DNA from: Flammula alnicola
Lineage: Eukaryota; Basidiomycota; Agaricomycetes; Agaricales; Strophariaceae
Length of the DNA stretch: 56,914 bases
Direction: 5' to 3'
NCBI GenBank assembly: GCA_015499995.1
Contig: JADNRV010000308.1
Span: 1 to 56,914 of the forward strand
A program made the translations under genes and the position numbers. The notes beneath the pieces are model-generated. The model did not search any database. It worked only from the letters and a program-made list of their open reading frames with translations, and was not told where the DNA came from. Shown in pieces: positions 32,803 to 45,132 of the stretch (the first letter of the stretch is position 1; each line of letters opens with the position of its first letter).

Positions 32803-34361
32803 CCCAAAGCAACCAAGAACGGCCATCCCCCCTGCACATTTTGCTTTGTTGAGCGGTGAGAACAGTGAGGTCCCGTGGTCGCGGGGATGACCAGCTTCAG
32901 GAGTTTGTATTTGGCTCGACGTGATTAATCCCGACTAACGGCAACCCACAGCTGTCGCAACCGACTAGAAGTGATCCGAATGAACGCGCTATTTTTACTC
33001 CCGACGAGTAACCTTGGGGTAACCACAAGAGAGAGAGGAGCAAGGACCCAATCACACCAGATTCTATGGACTTCGATCACAAGTTCTCCGAAAGATCGTT
33101 TTTGCGTTTGGAGGAGCGACCGAGTACCCAAGGTATGGCAAGTCTGCTAGGTTTGTCAACGGTAATCAGCTGTCAAAAGGAAACAAAACATAGTGGACAC
33201 ACATGCGGATATCGCAGCAAGCATTGCGATGGCATCCAATATCAGGTCCATATTCCAGATACTACCGCAGCGCACATCCCGTGGGCCAACACTGAATTTT
33301 TGTGAAAGTGAAGTTGAATGCTTGCTTCAAGTTTGTAGAAATACAGTGTCATTCCATATGACTCTATGCACTTCAACTCTGAACGGTACCCAGTTTCTTT
33401 CAATGCGAGAGGGTCCAGCCTGCAGAGAACAAACGCGTAAGCTGGCTGCATTAAGTATTCAAGGTTTCCCAGGAACGTGGTTTTCGGAAATTTCAGGCAA
33501 TATTTCGCACGTGGAGATGAAAAGGAAGGCTCGGCGGATCCATTAAATAAGTGGGACGCAGAGGGATAGATTTATATGTATAATGTTTTGTTTCCATTTT
33601 TTTGTTAGTACGTCGTGATTAGGGTTGCTGACAAATATATTTCCACGGTTCTTCCCTTAAAATATGTAACGAAACGAACAACACAAAATTCTCAACCACC
33701 ATCATCATCGAGCAGCGAGCGCATCTTGTTGCACCGACTAGACGTTCCTCCGAATGCAGTACCTGTCATGATCAGTTTACCTCCAGGCCATGACCGAGAT
33801 TCCCACTTAGCTCGCCTACCAGCCCAGGTCGTCGAATTCCCCCGGCTTTGTTTTTTGATTTACAACATACCTGGCATCGGATATTCTGAATGCAAAGTTG
33901 CTGCGCAAGACGAGGGTTTTGAAGGTACGTGTCATATTTTCCTCGAACTCTCTTCCATCCTTCCTTTCTTCCCATGATGCATTCAGAATATATTTGCTAC
34001 TTCAGAGGGCTTCAGCTCAATGAGACTATATTTTCCACCAAGATCTCTGACTTTTTCCTAGTCTTTTTATTGGTTTTCTGAAGAATTTTCATTGATGCAT
34101 TTTATCTTCAGATTTAAGACATAGTTCTCCAGACAGCTATCGGTATACAATGCTGTGCACAGATTCTCCGACGGCATCGTTAGGAATTTTTTGGTACGTA
34201 GACGAAGGTATTGATGTTATGTGGTATGAATCAATCACGCGTTCGCGTGTTTTTATTGAAATTTTTCCAATATACGGTTCCATAATTAGATACCTGAAAT
34301 ACAATCCTGTTACAACCCAAAGGAAGAGAATTGGGAAAGGACCTCCAGAACACGTTTCGCA
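32803..34361. other. Intergenic region between two fungalysin genes
   Basis: About 1.55 kb. It contains the promoter of the split fungalysin and the 3' flank of the intact one. The ORFs at 33193-33546 and 33615-33977 have no recognisable family. Confidence 0.4.
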
Positions 34362-37143
34362 TTAGACAGTGACGCAAGCCGGTGGCAGTAGGAAACTATT
34401 GGTGTGGTTAGCAGCGCCAACACCCAATCCTCGACTGCCGAAGGCTTCCCAGAGCAGACACGCATTGGCGCCTCCAAAGCGATTAACATCGGCTTGGAGC
34501 CAGGCATCACGAGCGCTCACGACTGGATGACCATATTTGAGTCAGATATCTGGAGCACTAGCCGTCAGGAAATCACAATACTCACATGTGGGGTTGCATG
34601 GCTGAATGGCAAGAGAGTCGATGAAAAGGTGGAGGAACACGACGTTGCCTTCCGACGTAGTGGGATCGGTCCGAGCAGTTGCAGAAAAACCATGCGCGTT
34701 AACGAGATTGGCGTAGACATTAAAGAGCATGTTCGCCCAAATCTCGCCAATAGCTAAGCACGAAGGATAATAGTTAGTCGCAAAATATTGTGTCATATTG
34801 AAGCCGCTCACCGTGGACTTCCGTGCGAGTCTGAAGGTCGGAGTACTGCAGGGGGTTGATAGTTCTGTCGATAAAAATATAAGACATGCGCTTCTTATCG
34901 AAATAGGAGCTTGTCTTACGCATTGGTGGAGTAGGGATGGGTACGAATACCGGCAGGGTTATTCGTAACGTATTGTCCCAGAACGAAATCGGGAGTGGCG
35001 GCAGATGTTTGCTCATTCCAACTGAAAATTCGAAGTTAAGCAACTGGTCAACAGCAGGGTGAAGCGTGTAGAGCTCACATGGCCATAGTATCGGACCAAC
35101 CTAGGAATACTCCATGTCAGATTATACATCTGGGCGAAATTACTTATGGAACTTACCCTCTCCCATTCCGCCGGCTTCCGTTGTTTGGAGGCAACGCCCC
35201 GTACCACCGCCAGTCATTCGGTTCGTAACACCGTGCGTCATTTCATGGGTGACGATATCATTCTCAAGAGCACCATCGCGCATAGGCTAAATGGATGAAA
35301 ACTTAGCGACACTCGCCATGACATCACAAGTCTGTTACTCACGGATGTTGAAGTCCACAAGAACATCCCTATATAATACGGTTAAAAAATTCTTCGAAGC
35401 GAATCAGTACCAACGTACTCATTCGCCCTGATGTCCCACTGGGATGAATCACGTTAGCCTGGTATTGTGATGGTTTATTGCTGGTAATTACTTACTCGGC
35501 GGGGGTTGCGAAGTCTGCGTTATTAGTACCGGCTGCATCTTGGACTGAAATAGTGACCCGATCATTTCCAACACCTCCGTTGCCGAAGTTGTTGTTCTGG
35601 AAATTGAACGAGGACTAGAGACATAATATTAAGAATGAAAATGAGCGGAATCTTTTTGAGTTCAACTGATAAGTAAATACCTCAGTGAATCCATATCTGG
35701 AGGAATGATCATTAATAAAGTATACTTCAAACGAGGTAATTAACGTACTTGTAGGTAAGGTCGTGCATGGTATTGACGACATAGAATGCATTGACTCGAG
35801 CGGCATCAAGATTTGATTGTACGGTAGGGGCAATGGTCGGGTCTTGTTTGAAAATGAAGTTCAACCCATTAGAGCTTTCGCTTGTGGTGTTAGCTTGGCT
35901 GGCCTTGAAAGAGATAGCGTTATTTCCTCTACAGAGTTGTGAGATATTCTCGGAGAAAATATTAATAGATGGTATTTCACTTACGCGGTTTCACTGCATG
36001 CGAATCAAAATAGTGGAAGAGTCAGCGGCGTATCGCATAACCCGAAATAACGAGCTCTCACGTTGTATTCACGGTGCCTGTAGAATGCCATCCTAGAGGC
36101 GAAGACGTGAGGTCTTCTGGATCAGTCAAAACTTGAAAGCCTTGCGTCAGGATTTCTTCCTGCATCGGTAGCACGAGGTACTGTTAAATATCGGCACAAT
36201 CATCGTGAGAAGTCAACAGGAAAAATAGATCGCATCGGAAGAAAAAGACGAACAGAAGCTTGCGTTACAAAGTTTGTCACCGACACAAGTTCACCCGAGT
36301 GCGCGTCCACAAAAGCTTCGAACCAAGCGCCGGTGGCATCATTCTGAATCTGAATGACGTAGGTCAGGACGGCGGTGTTATCTGGCTTGGCGAAAAATTC
36401 GACTGTCGGTGGATAGTTGTTGAACGATCCGTTGAGAGCCTTCTCCGCGGTAGATGTCGCAGAAGTGAGGGAAATCCCCGGAGTATTTTCTGCAATACTC
36501 GCTGAATGGGCAAAGAGTCAATCAGTCATCGGTAATTCAGGAGAATTACGGGGGCCCGCGTACTAAGGTTCACGAACGATGAACCGAAAGACACGACCTA
36601 AAAACATAGTATTAGTTGGTCATCTAATATGGTCACGAGAACCTGTACTTGGTTATCCTTGTTGAATGCTACATTGGCGACAGCATTCGAGAACGGGACC
36701 CCATCCTAAGAAGGTGGAATTAGGAAGCTCGGAGGAGTTTTCCCAAAGAAGACCCGCGACATACATGGACTTGGGTGAGAAACGCGTGGTCGGAGACTTC
36801 TCCTGAGAATCCGGATGTATAAGCCACTGTGCTTGCGCCTGTAGAGAGACGAGAACAAAGAAAGGCTATTGCGGCGTCTTCCAAGTTGAATTGGGATCGT
36901 TTGGAGAGTGGATGGTCAATTCCTGTATCAAACGTCTGGGGGAATCGTTCATCAGTAAGGTAGGAAAAGGGGGAACACGAAACGAACTTCAAAGGTGCTG
37001 GTCGGGTGGAATGACTCGATATGGAGACCAGAGCCTATAGAAATTGAGCGGCGAGTCGCATGAGTCAGAGGCGAAGCAAAACCAAGTGAGGCGCAAGCAA
37101 CAGCCAAGAGAGCAGTCTTCAAGAGCTTGAGAAAGGAAGGCAT
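34362..37143 (-). CDS. Fungalysin, secreted M36 zinc metallopeptidase (intact copy)
   Basis: Start at 37143 ([20 protein letters not shown], signal peptide), about 55 bp after a TATA-like TATATAA. Roughly a dozen exons. Propeptide: FHPTSTFE spliced to [51 protein letters not shown]. Catalytic domain: [15 protein letters not shown] at 35247-35233, [33 protein letters not shown], and [17 protein letters not shown] with the third ligand Glu. It ends [13 protein letters not shown] ... CVTV at 34362. The propeptide is removed on secretion and the mature enzyme degrades proteins outside the cell. All zinc-site residues are present and no frame break was noticed. It is the upstream member of a same-strand tandem array of at least three M36 genes, and the only intact one here. 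Confidence 0.9.
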
Positions 37144-37203
37144 CGCGGTTAAACTCGAACACGAATGCTAGAATAAAACTCTACCTTAGAAGCATTTATA
37201 TAT

Positions 37204-38784
37204 TTCCAAGAGCTTATCGCATGCTAATACCCTACGTCCACATGAAACGTGTCGAAAAGATGCGATCGCGGGTAGACATCGTCGAAGCCACGAGAGGTCG
37301 CATGCTCGATGCTGACGGCGTTTTCGATGCCTCTGAGCTGGCTATTCTATCTATATTCACCGACAGGCATCCGCTGCAAAATGCCTTGGCGAGGGAAGAT
37401 GGGCTATTTTTATGCTTGATAAGCAAACGTGGACCAGAAACACAGAAGGTATGAATCCACGGGTCAAGGTACATCATCTATCGAAACCCCAAGGATTCAG
37501 CAAAAACGGGAAAACATAACGAAGAAGAAGACGCACTGCTCGAGAGCAGACCGGGAAAGAGAAAACATCCCAGACTTGAGTAAATCCAGCTGCCTGAACG
37601 CTTATTAAGGCGGAGTAGTACTTATATTATTCCGAGTGGCAATCCATTGGAACAGAACAGAGGAGAGCTCGCTTTATCTTGTGCGAATCGTGAACTTGAT
37701 TTTTTTTGGCGTACAATCAATTATCAGTCATGCCATTCGGTGATAGGATTCTTCTGTGGTCACTCACAATGGTTTTCTAGCGTTTTTGGAACATTTATCC
37801 GCAGTATTAGAGTTGGGGATTAGACTCTGGTTCAGAAATAGGTAAGCCACATGGACTTGCCATCATCCATGTCCCCAACTGTGAAGGAATGAACGTCATG
37901 CTGACCTTGCACACACCCCGGGCTCTTCTTAAAAGCGAGTCACGAAATGTAGTACCACACTTTGGAATCTGTTTTCGAGCAGGACTTCCGTGAGTAAGAG
38001 CCTAGGCATAGCCTCTGCAAGTCGCGTTGTTGGCAAGTTGTTTGGCTGAATTTCTCTACGCATGACTTTCGACTGAAATTAGAAAGATAGAAAATTTCCG
38101 AACAATTATTCCGGTGCTTCCGCGCAAGTTCTCCACATGTTTTTCTGCTTTCGAGGGGTTCGTGATCAGCTGGTAGTGGAAGCGGTTAAAACTTAAAGTG
38201 AGCGAACCGCGGACGCCAGGCACGGCCCGCAGGTGTTTAAAAAGGGCACGTGATATGAAATTATGAATAGGTTTTCTGGGTCACGTAACTTTTTCTTGAA
38301 CAAACATGGTGGACGACGGCGAGCCCACAAGCATTGTCGAGCACATAAATCAAGGTGTCGGACCTTCATTATGTGAACTATACCAGAAAAATATTAACGG
38401 TTGAAAGCCGTAGCAACGTGACAACACGAAGCGAACGAATCTCTGGATTGGTGACAACATCTTAGTGGATGCGGCGAGCTTCACCGAACGACAAACAATA
38501 ACTTCGCAGCAGGTATGCACTTCTGGTCCGTGTTAATTACATTCACAAAATGGTAACCATTCCTACAGTCTCATTATTTGCCGGCTTTGACTGAGAATGA
38601 CGAGTGAACGCTTGGCCCATGGCCCGTTTTGGCCACAGCTTGAAAATGTGTTGTGCCACTCGAGTGCACAAGGGCCAAAATGGACCACACGCTTTGGTAT
38701 AAAGGCAGGCTATTTGAACGATTCCACTTTATATCATCGCTCACGACTATAAACCCACTTACAGTTTCTCATCGAAAACTTCTA
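37204..38784. other. Intergenic region with TATA box for the next gene
   Basis: About 1.6 kb between the divergent fungalysin and the plus-strand gene at 38785. TATAAAG at 38698-38704 sits 81 bp before that start. No other supported feature. Confidence 0.4.
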
Positions 38785-39827
38785 ATGGCCTCTCTCAGAA
38801 TGCGCTTTCCTATCTGCTCCATCCGCGATATCGAACAAACTGCTTTCATGCTCGTGAACACCATCCTGTCGCGCAAGGAGACCTTGGGCGCTGTCGTGGA
38901 ATACATCCTTGCCACCGCGGTCTCACAGATCGAATACACGCGTAGTTTGGCGATCGTTGTGAAGCTAATGGTAGATGACCTTCAGTGGAGGAACACCGAC
39001 CTCCACATCACGTTCCAAGACGAAATTACGGATTTGGCGCAGGCGACGTATCTTGAATACTGGTCGGTGAGTTAGCTCTTTTTCGTATTCACTTTGTGGC
39101 CCCGCCTCATACCGGGTCTTCCATGTACAGGAGATTCTAGGCTGTGTTCCGAAAGGAAGTAGTGAATCCTCACTGCTAGATTCAGTAGAGCCTCTCGCCA
39201 TCAGCGCGTTCATCGGCGACCTTGCTTCATTCGGATTGCTATCCTTTGGTCTTTTCGAAGCATCCGTAAAGTTCCTAATGAACAGGATGAAGAGCAGGCA
39301 CCACCTTCGATGCCTCCGCATGCTGTTCTCGAGGGGTGGTGCTTACCACCGATCTGAATTGACGCCTGCCTTCCTCAGCGATTGTTTGGATGTTGTCAGG
39401 ACGCGTTGTGTTCAATTCTTTGGACACTTCACTGTCGTAAGTGCCACAATCATCCCTGTACGCAATGAGTTCCCTCTGACGCACAAGTCTCTTTTTCGTC
39501 CTCATCTAGGAAGAGCATATGCTAAAGGAACTCATCAATGATCTCATCGACCGTGAGCCCCATGAGTACTACCCCCAATACTTTGATCGACGGTTGGACC
39601 TCGAAGAGGTGTTGATGGCATCCGTGTGCCCCGTCAAACGATCAGCCAGCCCAGATATCGACGAATTTGCTATCGCGCCTTCTCTATCGACTGCTAACTC
39701 GCACTCTCGGTCTTGGGCTGCATCTGCAGCGAGCTTGGACTCAGTCGACGTTAAGGAGGTCACGAACCCTACGGGAGAATCCATTCTTCAGCACCCTGTG
39801 CCCGTCCGTCCCTATATTATTGGGTGA
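38785..39827 (+). CDS. Possible MIF4G-like helical-repeat protein
   Basis: Exons 38785-39066, 39131-39436 and 39510-39827 join in frame and give about 300 residues. The ATG at 38785 (MASLRMRFP) is preferred over the in-frame ATG at 38653 because a TATAAAG box lies between them at 38698. The N-terminal two thirds is helical with alternating hydrophobics: FMLVNTILSRKETLGAVVEY, then FIGDLASFGLLSFGLFEASV and HLRCLRMLFSRGG. These resemble the FIGEL-x-LL and CL-x-L-L pattern of MIF4G/eIF4G HEAT repeats, seen in translation and mRNA-decay scaffolds. The C-terminus is acidic then Ser/Ala-rich and ends RPYIIG. The family assignment rests on a short pattern and is tentative. It is convergent with the EZH2-like gene. 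Confidence 0.45.
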
Positions 39828-40187
39828 TTTTGGCAGCTGCCCTGCTCTCGTCAATTCTCCTACACATATTCTGTTTCATTTACCTCGGATACATGCCTCA
39901 TAATAAACATATACCGTGCATCTCAATGTACCTACCATCACTATTTGCTTTTCATGTACATTAATGTCTGTGCTTGTTTTTTTGTCGTCTCAATTCCCCG
40001 CCTATCCTTGTTGCTGTGTAACACTGCTTTCAAAAATGGACATTACATATAGTATACTCGTTCAATCTGCATAAACTATCCGTCTGATATTGGCTCCCAA
40101 AATATTATTGTTACAAGATCTGAAATCCTCCTTGGCTCGTTCTACTTCATGTCGCTGGGATATCCTTTATCCATTGCAATTAGTATA

Positions 40188-42983
40188 TCAGTGATCTCTC
40201 CAGTAGTTGGGTCCATAGTCCAAAGTGAGCTCCGTGTTCGGTCTGATGTCTGTCACTTCACGATTTCGAATGGGGGCAGGAAAGAAATCACATTCCAAAA
40301 TTTCAGTTTGTATAACCTTCGAGCGAGTCATGGAGGGCTAAGTAGTACTTACGTGCGTATATGACGATCCGGTGAACACCATTCACATGCAGAGCTACAT
40401 ATGATCATGCCATCCAATTGTCCCATAGTAAGTCAAGGTCTAAAGTTAAAGGTGAGGCAGAAGTGTTTGGTACTTACTCAGTGCGCTGCAGTTGGGCTCC
40501 TTAGGCTTAGAGTCATTGAGGTAGCGCGTCTCGTTCCCTATGTTCCATGAATCCAGGAGGACGGACGGGGCATTTGCTTGTATGTTATCCGTTGTAAGGC
40601 CAAAGGTGTAGTTGAGGCCAGTGTGTTTCTGCATCCTGAAAGCGATGAGCATCTCTGAATCAGATGCGCCGCGATTACAAGGGATGAGAGCAGGCGCTCA
40701 CGGTCCTAGATAGCTTCCAATGTTGTCTTTGGCCATCTCGCCGGTATATTCTGTCGTAGGTCGAGGAGATGAGTGATTAATAAGGGGTGATAGATAGTGA
40801 GGCAAAGGACTGACCCCCGATATAAGATCCTTTGCGGATAGAACTTGTAGCGAAGGCGCCTAATCCAAAGGCACTTTCTTGGATGCGAATTTGCTAGATA
40901 AATAACGAACATGTTGGTACGGTGAGCGAAGGAAATTTTTGAAAGGTGTACCACGAAGCGGCCCTTCTGCAGATCCGTATTTTGACATTTCACTTTATGG
41001 GCGCCTAAGACTCGCAACTTAATACATAAAGAATATGGCTGAAAACCAATGGGAGACTTGCTTCTGATTACCAAAGTGGGTATATTAGAACGGCAGCCAG
41101 AACGTGAACGTGAAGCATTAATGCTTACCGGGCATCGCATCCTCTGCACAGCTCCGGATCGCACTCCCGGTTAAGTCTCCTGCACTCACAACTCCTCAGA
41201 TCGACACAGCACGGCGTGGATTTGTTGCCACGGTGGCCGCATCTGCAGCCCTTATACCTGATCTCACCTAGTAATAGATTCGTAGTTGTAGCATCTTGCT
41301 TTCTTGACATTTAGACAGAGAACACTTACATTTCTTCGAACATCGGCAGCTGCGCTGACACCGTTGTCTGTTGTGATAGCAAGCACAGTCGGAGAACTGG
41401 TTGCACGCGCCGAGGTGATAGCAAGGGTCCACTCTAATCCGTTGATAAATGGTGTGAATCGTAACAGTGGTCGGATAGAGAGAAACTTACGCGGTGATCA
41501 GCACGTCTTCTGTTTCTTCCACTAAATAACAGAAGGTTTGTGAGAAATTGTTTTGTATGGTAAATGACATTGGTGACTGACAGAATAGGATTTCTTTCAA
41601 TGGCACACGGCTTTCCTCGTGATCGCCAGTGGCTATGTCTTCGTCTTTGAAGAAATTTAAGCGTTCTACGTACATCTTCATGGTTAAGTTGAGATAAGAT
41701 TTATCACGACTATAGGTGGAGATTAATACCTCTACGCATGGCTTTCTGCAGATAACAGCCAAATCGCACGGGCTGGTATCCGGAGCGAGCTTCATGACAC
41801 TTTTGAAAAGAGAACTGTCGGCTTTGTCCCAATGATTATTAGTCTGCCAGCGAATTGTGAGCTCATCCGATGAGAAATCATACTAAGTGAATTAGTACCA
41901 TGTTTATATTATCGGGCTCTATGGATTTGTAACAGTCCTTTTTGCACGGCGTTCCTCCCGCCGATTTTATCATGTCCGCTGTGAGCGTAGGCTTTGGAGG
42001 AAAGACGGGGTTGATGACTTTATGGATGCCGCAGGACGTATGTAGGCAGTTCAGGTTTGGACAGAAGGATATCAAATCCTTGGTGACGTTTTGGTAGAGA
42101 TCGAGATCCGGATCGACCCAGTTGGTGCGGAGATGCTGCAGCTCGTTCGTCTGCGAACCCGGCCACCAGGCGTAATCGCTATCAATAGATAAGAGAGATA
42201 GAAGGGAAGATGCTTTCTGGAGTCCTTACCGTTGAGCAGAATACCAAATCAATCCTTCGCTATTGGTTTCTCGCAGTCGAAAGGTCAAAATACCGAGATT
42301 GTCAATCTCGTCGAAGGTGAAATTATGTTTAAAGTGAAGACGACGAGCGACTTCGATCTGTATCATTTCCACTAAGAATAATTTTTTTAGATCATGAGAG
42401 AGATATCATAAAGATCCACGTTGGAATACTGACAATCGGGATCTGGGAACTCGTTCTGCCACATAAAATCCTCGAAGTGAGTGAGGTATGTGTCGAGGTC
42501 AAATTTTTCATCGTCAGCGAAAGGAGCGAATCGCGCCCGCACATGCGGTTCCCCAATAACTGTCACATTTTTAGATGATGGTGTGCAGGCGCTATATCGC
42601 GGGTATGGTGACATGGGACCCGCAACGAAAGGCTCGCAGGAAACTGTTGTTGTATACCGTTTATAGCCGCCAGGTTCCATGTCCACAATCGTGAACCACT
42701 CTGAGTCCTCATTTCCTGCCGCAGAAGTGTTTCGATAGTTATCAGTCAGAGGCTCAGGTAGAGGAGGTGGTCGAACAAAAGATTCTCTAGAGAGTCGAGA
42801 GAGGGTCGTCAGACAGTGTTCTTGTTCCCAGACATAGAATTCTTTCCAGAGATCGCGGTATACGCGATAAGCTGTCTCGTTGCGCTCAACGACCTCCTCA
42901 AACCATTGGAAGTCGTCTTCAAGTTGGTCTTCAGATGGGCTTGCAGGAGGCGGCGATCCAAGCGTCTCGTCATCCGAATCCAT
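40188..42983 (-). CDS. EZH2/KMT6-like SET-domain methyltransferase (Polycomb H3K27 type), variant active site
   Basis: Start at 42983 (MDSDDETLGSPPP). Exons give an acidic N-terminus, then CPNLNCLHTSCGIHKVINPV and APDTSPCDLAVICRKPC, typical of the Cys-rich region of Enhancer-of-zeste proteins. A CXC domain follows (ACNQFSDCACYHNRQRC, CRCGHRGNKSTPCC, RRLNRECDPELCRGC), then a SET domain: KCQNTDLQKGR, ESAFGLGAFATSSIRKGSYI, GEYTGEMAKDN, ETRYLNDSKPKEPNC, LHVNGVHRIVIYA and TELTLDYGPNYW, stop at 40188. EZH2 proteins are the catalytic subunit of PRC2, methylating H3K27 in nuclear chromatin. The NHS motif is NDS here, with extra residues before PNC, so activity may be altered. The promoter is shared with the divergent ATG18-like gene 214 bp away. 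Confidence 0.85.
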
Positions 42984-43196
42984 TTTATCGCGCAATAGAA
43001 CCAGCCTATCAAAAAGCAAGCAGATCCACCAAGAGTCTCGAGACTGAGCGCTCTGAGCTCCGAGTAAGAGAACAAGGAAAGCCTGAGGACGCGGCTCGAA
43101 ATGGTGAACCACGAAGGCGGGCTTGCTGAGTCATCAAGTTCTCGGCAACGTCGCGCACAACGTCTCCAGTTCTTGGTTCACAACCTCCACGACAAC
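42984..43196. promoter_or_regulatory. Divergent promoter between the EZH2-like and ATG18-like genes
   Basis: 213 bp separate the two start codons (42983 minus and 43197 plus), so both promoters must lie here or overlap the genes. No clear TATA box was seen. Confidence 0.5.
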
Positions 43197-44902
43197 ATGG
43201 CCGAGAAGACGAATTCCAATATGCTGTTCGCGAATTTCAACCAGGACTTCTCGTAAGTTGTCGTTACAAACTTTCTTTCATCCTAGCTCATGTTTCACAG
43301 GTGTATTTCGGTTGGGACACGGAAAGGGTATAGCGTCACCAATTGCGATCCATTTGGGAGGGTATACACGATGAGTATGGCCTAGAACCACGACTTATTG
43401 GCTATGTTGCTGAGTCTTTGATATCATTAGACGATGGTGCACGAGGAATTGTGGAAATGCTGTTCTGCACGTCGTTAATCGTCCTGGTCGGCGCTGCTGA
43501 TCAACCACAATCAAGTCCACGGAAACTGCAGATTGTGAACACCAAAGTGAGTTCGCAGGACGTTGCCCACATCTTATGGCAGACCCGTAAACTCATCACT
43601 AGAATATTTCAAGCGCCAATCCATGATCTGCGAGCTCCTGTTTCCGTCGTCCATTCTCGCCGTCAAGCTGAACCGCAAGTCGCTCGTTATCGTGTTGGAA
43701 ATGGAGATATATATCTACGATATCTCAAATATGCGACTATTACACGTCATCGAGACGACGCCTAACCCTGAAGGTCCGTCATGTTCACAGATGGCTATTA
43801 AGACGAATAACCAACCTTTGCAGCGATATGTGCTCTTTCCCCTCGGCGGACAGCTCCTATCTCGCTTATCCATCACCCGTGCCCTCTCCTTCATCCCCAC
43901 TGGCAACAGCCGGCCATCCGCAGCCTCCGCCTCGGCGTCCACCTCCTCCGCACCTGCATCCCAAAACCAATCCGGAGATGTCTTCTATTCTCCACCCGCT
44001 CTCTGACCGTCGCCAACGTCATCCAGGCGCACAAAGCGCCCCTCTCCTTCCTCTCCATAACTCTACTGGCACACTACTGGCCACGTCCTCCGAGAAAGGC
44101 ACCGTCATCCGTGTGTGGAGCATCCCAGGCGCGGAGAAGCTGTACCAGTTCCGACGGGGCACGCGAGAGACGCGGATATACTCGATGAACTTTAATTGGT
44201 GTCGACGCTGCTGGCAGTAAGCTCCGCACACGACACGGTGCACATCTTCAAGCTTGGCAGCACGTTGGGCAGCGGCAAGGCCAGCGCGGCATCTAGCGTG
44301 GCTGACGGCGCCGTCAGCCCGCCGGAATCGGTAGATGGGACAACACAAGACTTGGTGGGTGGTATGAGGCGTTTATAGAGAAGAAGAAGGGCAGTAGTGT
44401 TTCGTACGTGCAGACCTTGATTAATGTAAGGCGAACTCGAACTGACGTTGGGCGGAATAGGTCTAGTCTGAGGCGGAGATCGATGCAGGTGACGAAGAGC
44501 CTCACACATTCGATGGGAGGGTACTGCCGAACACGTTGACGGAAATGTGGGAGCCCTCACGCGACTTTGCATTTCTGCGGCTGCCCACGAGCGGGGCAAG
44601 GAGCATCGTCGCTCTTTCTGGGTGCGTTTATTTCCTTACAGTCGCTGATTGATTTTTTTGGGCTGATAGCACCAATGACGCAGCACGATGCCACACGTTA
44701 TGGTGCTCTCCTCCGAAGGATATTTTTATTTGTACAGTATTGACCTGGAGAAAGGCGGAGAGTGTTCATTGATGAAACAATACAAGTGTGTTGCTTGGTT
44801 TTCCTTTGAGGGTGACCTCTTATACTAACTCGTTTGTTTTGCCCTTTCGCTTTCACAGCTTGCTTGATTCCGGAGATGAGTCGAGTGGTTTGGCGGATTA
44901 GG
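43197..44902 (+). pseudogene. ATG18: ATG18-like PROPPIN (WD-repeat PI3P-binding autophagy protein) with multiple frame breaks
   Basis: Start at 43197 (MAEKTNSNMLFANFNQDFS). Exons 43197-43252, 43301-43374, 43431-43546 and 43614-43773 splice correctly ([55 protein letters not shown]). The next exon starts at 43824 ([19 protein letters not shown]). From about 43900 the expected protein continues in changing frames: [59 protein letters not shown] (the FRRG lipid-binding motif), [53 protein letters not shown] and GECSLMKQY. It ends near 44902. At least six single-base shifts are needed, yet splice sites and motifs are otherwise intact. That pattern fits either a young pseudogene or poor consensus quality. 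ATG18 binds PI3P on autophagic membranes. Confidence 0.75.
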
Positions 44903-45068
44903 GCTGGACGCTTATTACCTACACAACCCACTGCGACCCCCCTGCGCGTCTACTGTATGTTGACGTAGCTGGGAACGAGCGAGCACCGATCATCGACGTT
45001 GAGGGTGTAACGATGCTCAAGACAACCCAGTTCAACCTTGCCATTCCTACTTTGTTATTCCTAGTTGC

Positions 45069-45132
45069 CCATTTCATCGAGGGTCCATGTACTACGTATG
45101 TGCGTGTAGTACATGGGCCCTCGGTGAAATGG
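45069..45132 (+). ncRNA. Long perfect RNA hairpin of unknown role
   Basis: Positions 45069-45097 pair with 45104-45132 around a 6-nt loop. Read as plus-strand RNA, all 29 pairs form. The four non-Watson-Crick positions (45077/45124, 45084/45117, 45096/45105, 45097/45104) are G-U wobbles. On the minus strand these would be A-C mismatches. It lies in the gap between the ATG18-like gene and the tRNA ligase. It could be a small-RNA (milRNA-like) precursor or a decayed palindromic transposon; nothing shows that it is transcribed. Confidence 0.4.

Noticed and set aside
38653..38784. Upstream ATG of the MIF4G-like gene
   Set aside because: A TATAAAG box at 38698 lies downstream of it, so transcription probably starts after this ATG.
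42984..43112. N-terminal extension of the EZH2-like protein to 43112
   Set aside because: The extension is hydrophobic and unlike EZH2, and it would run into the divergent promoter; MDSDDE at 42983 is a better start.
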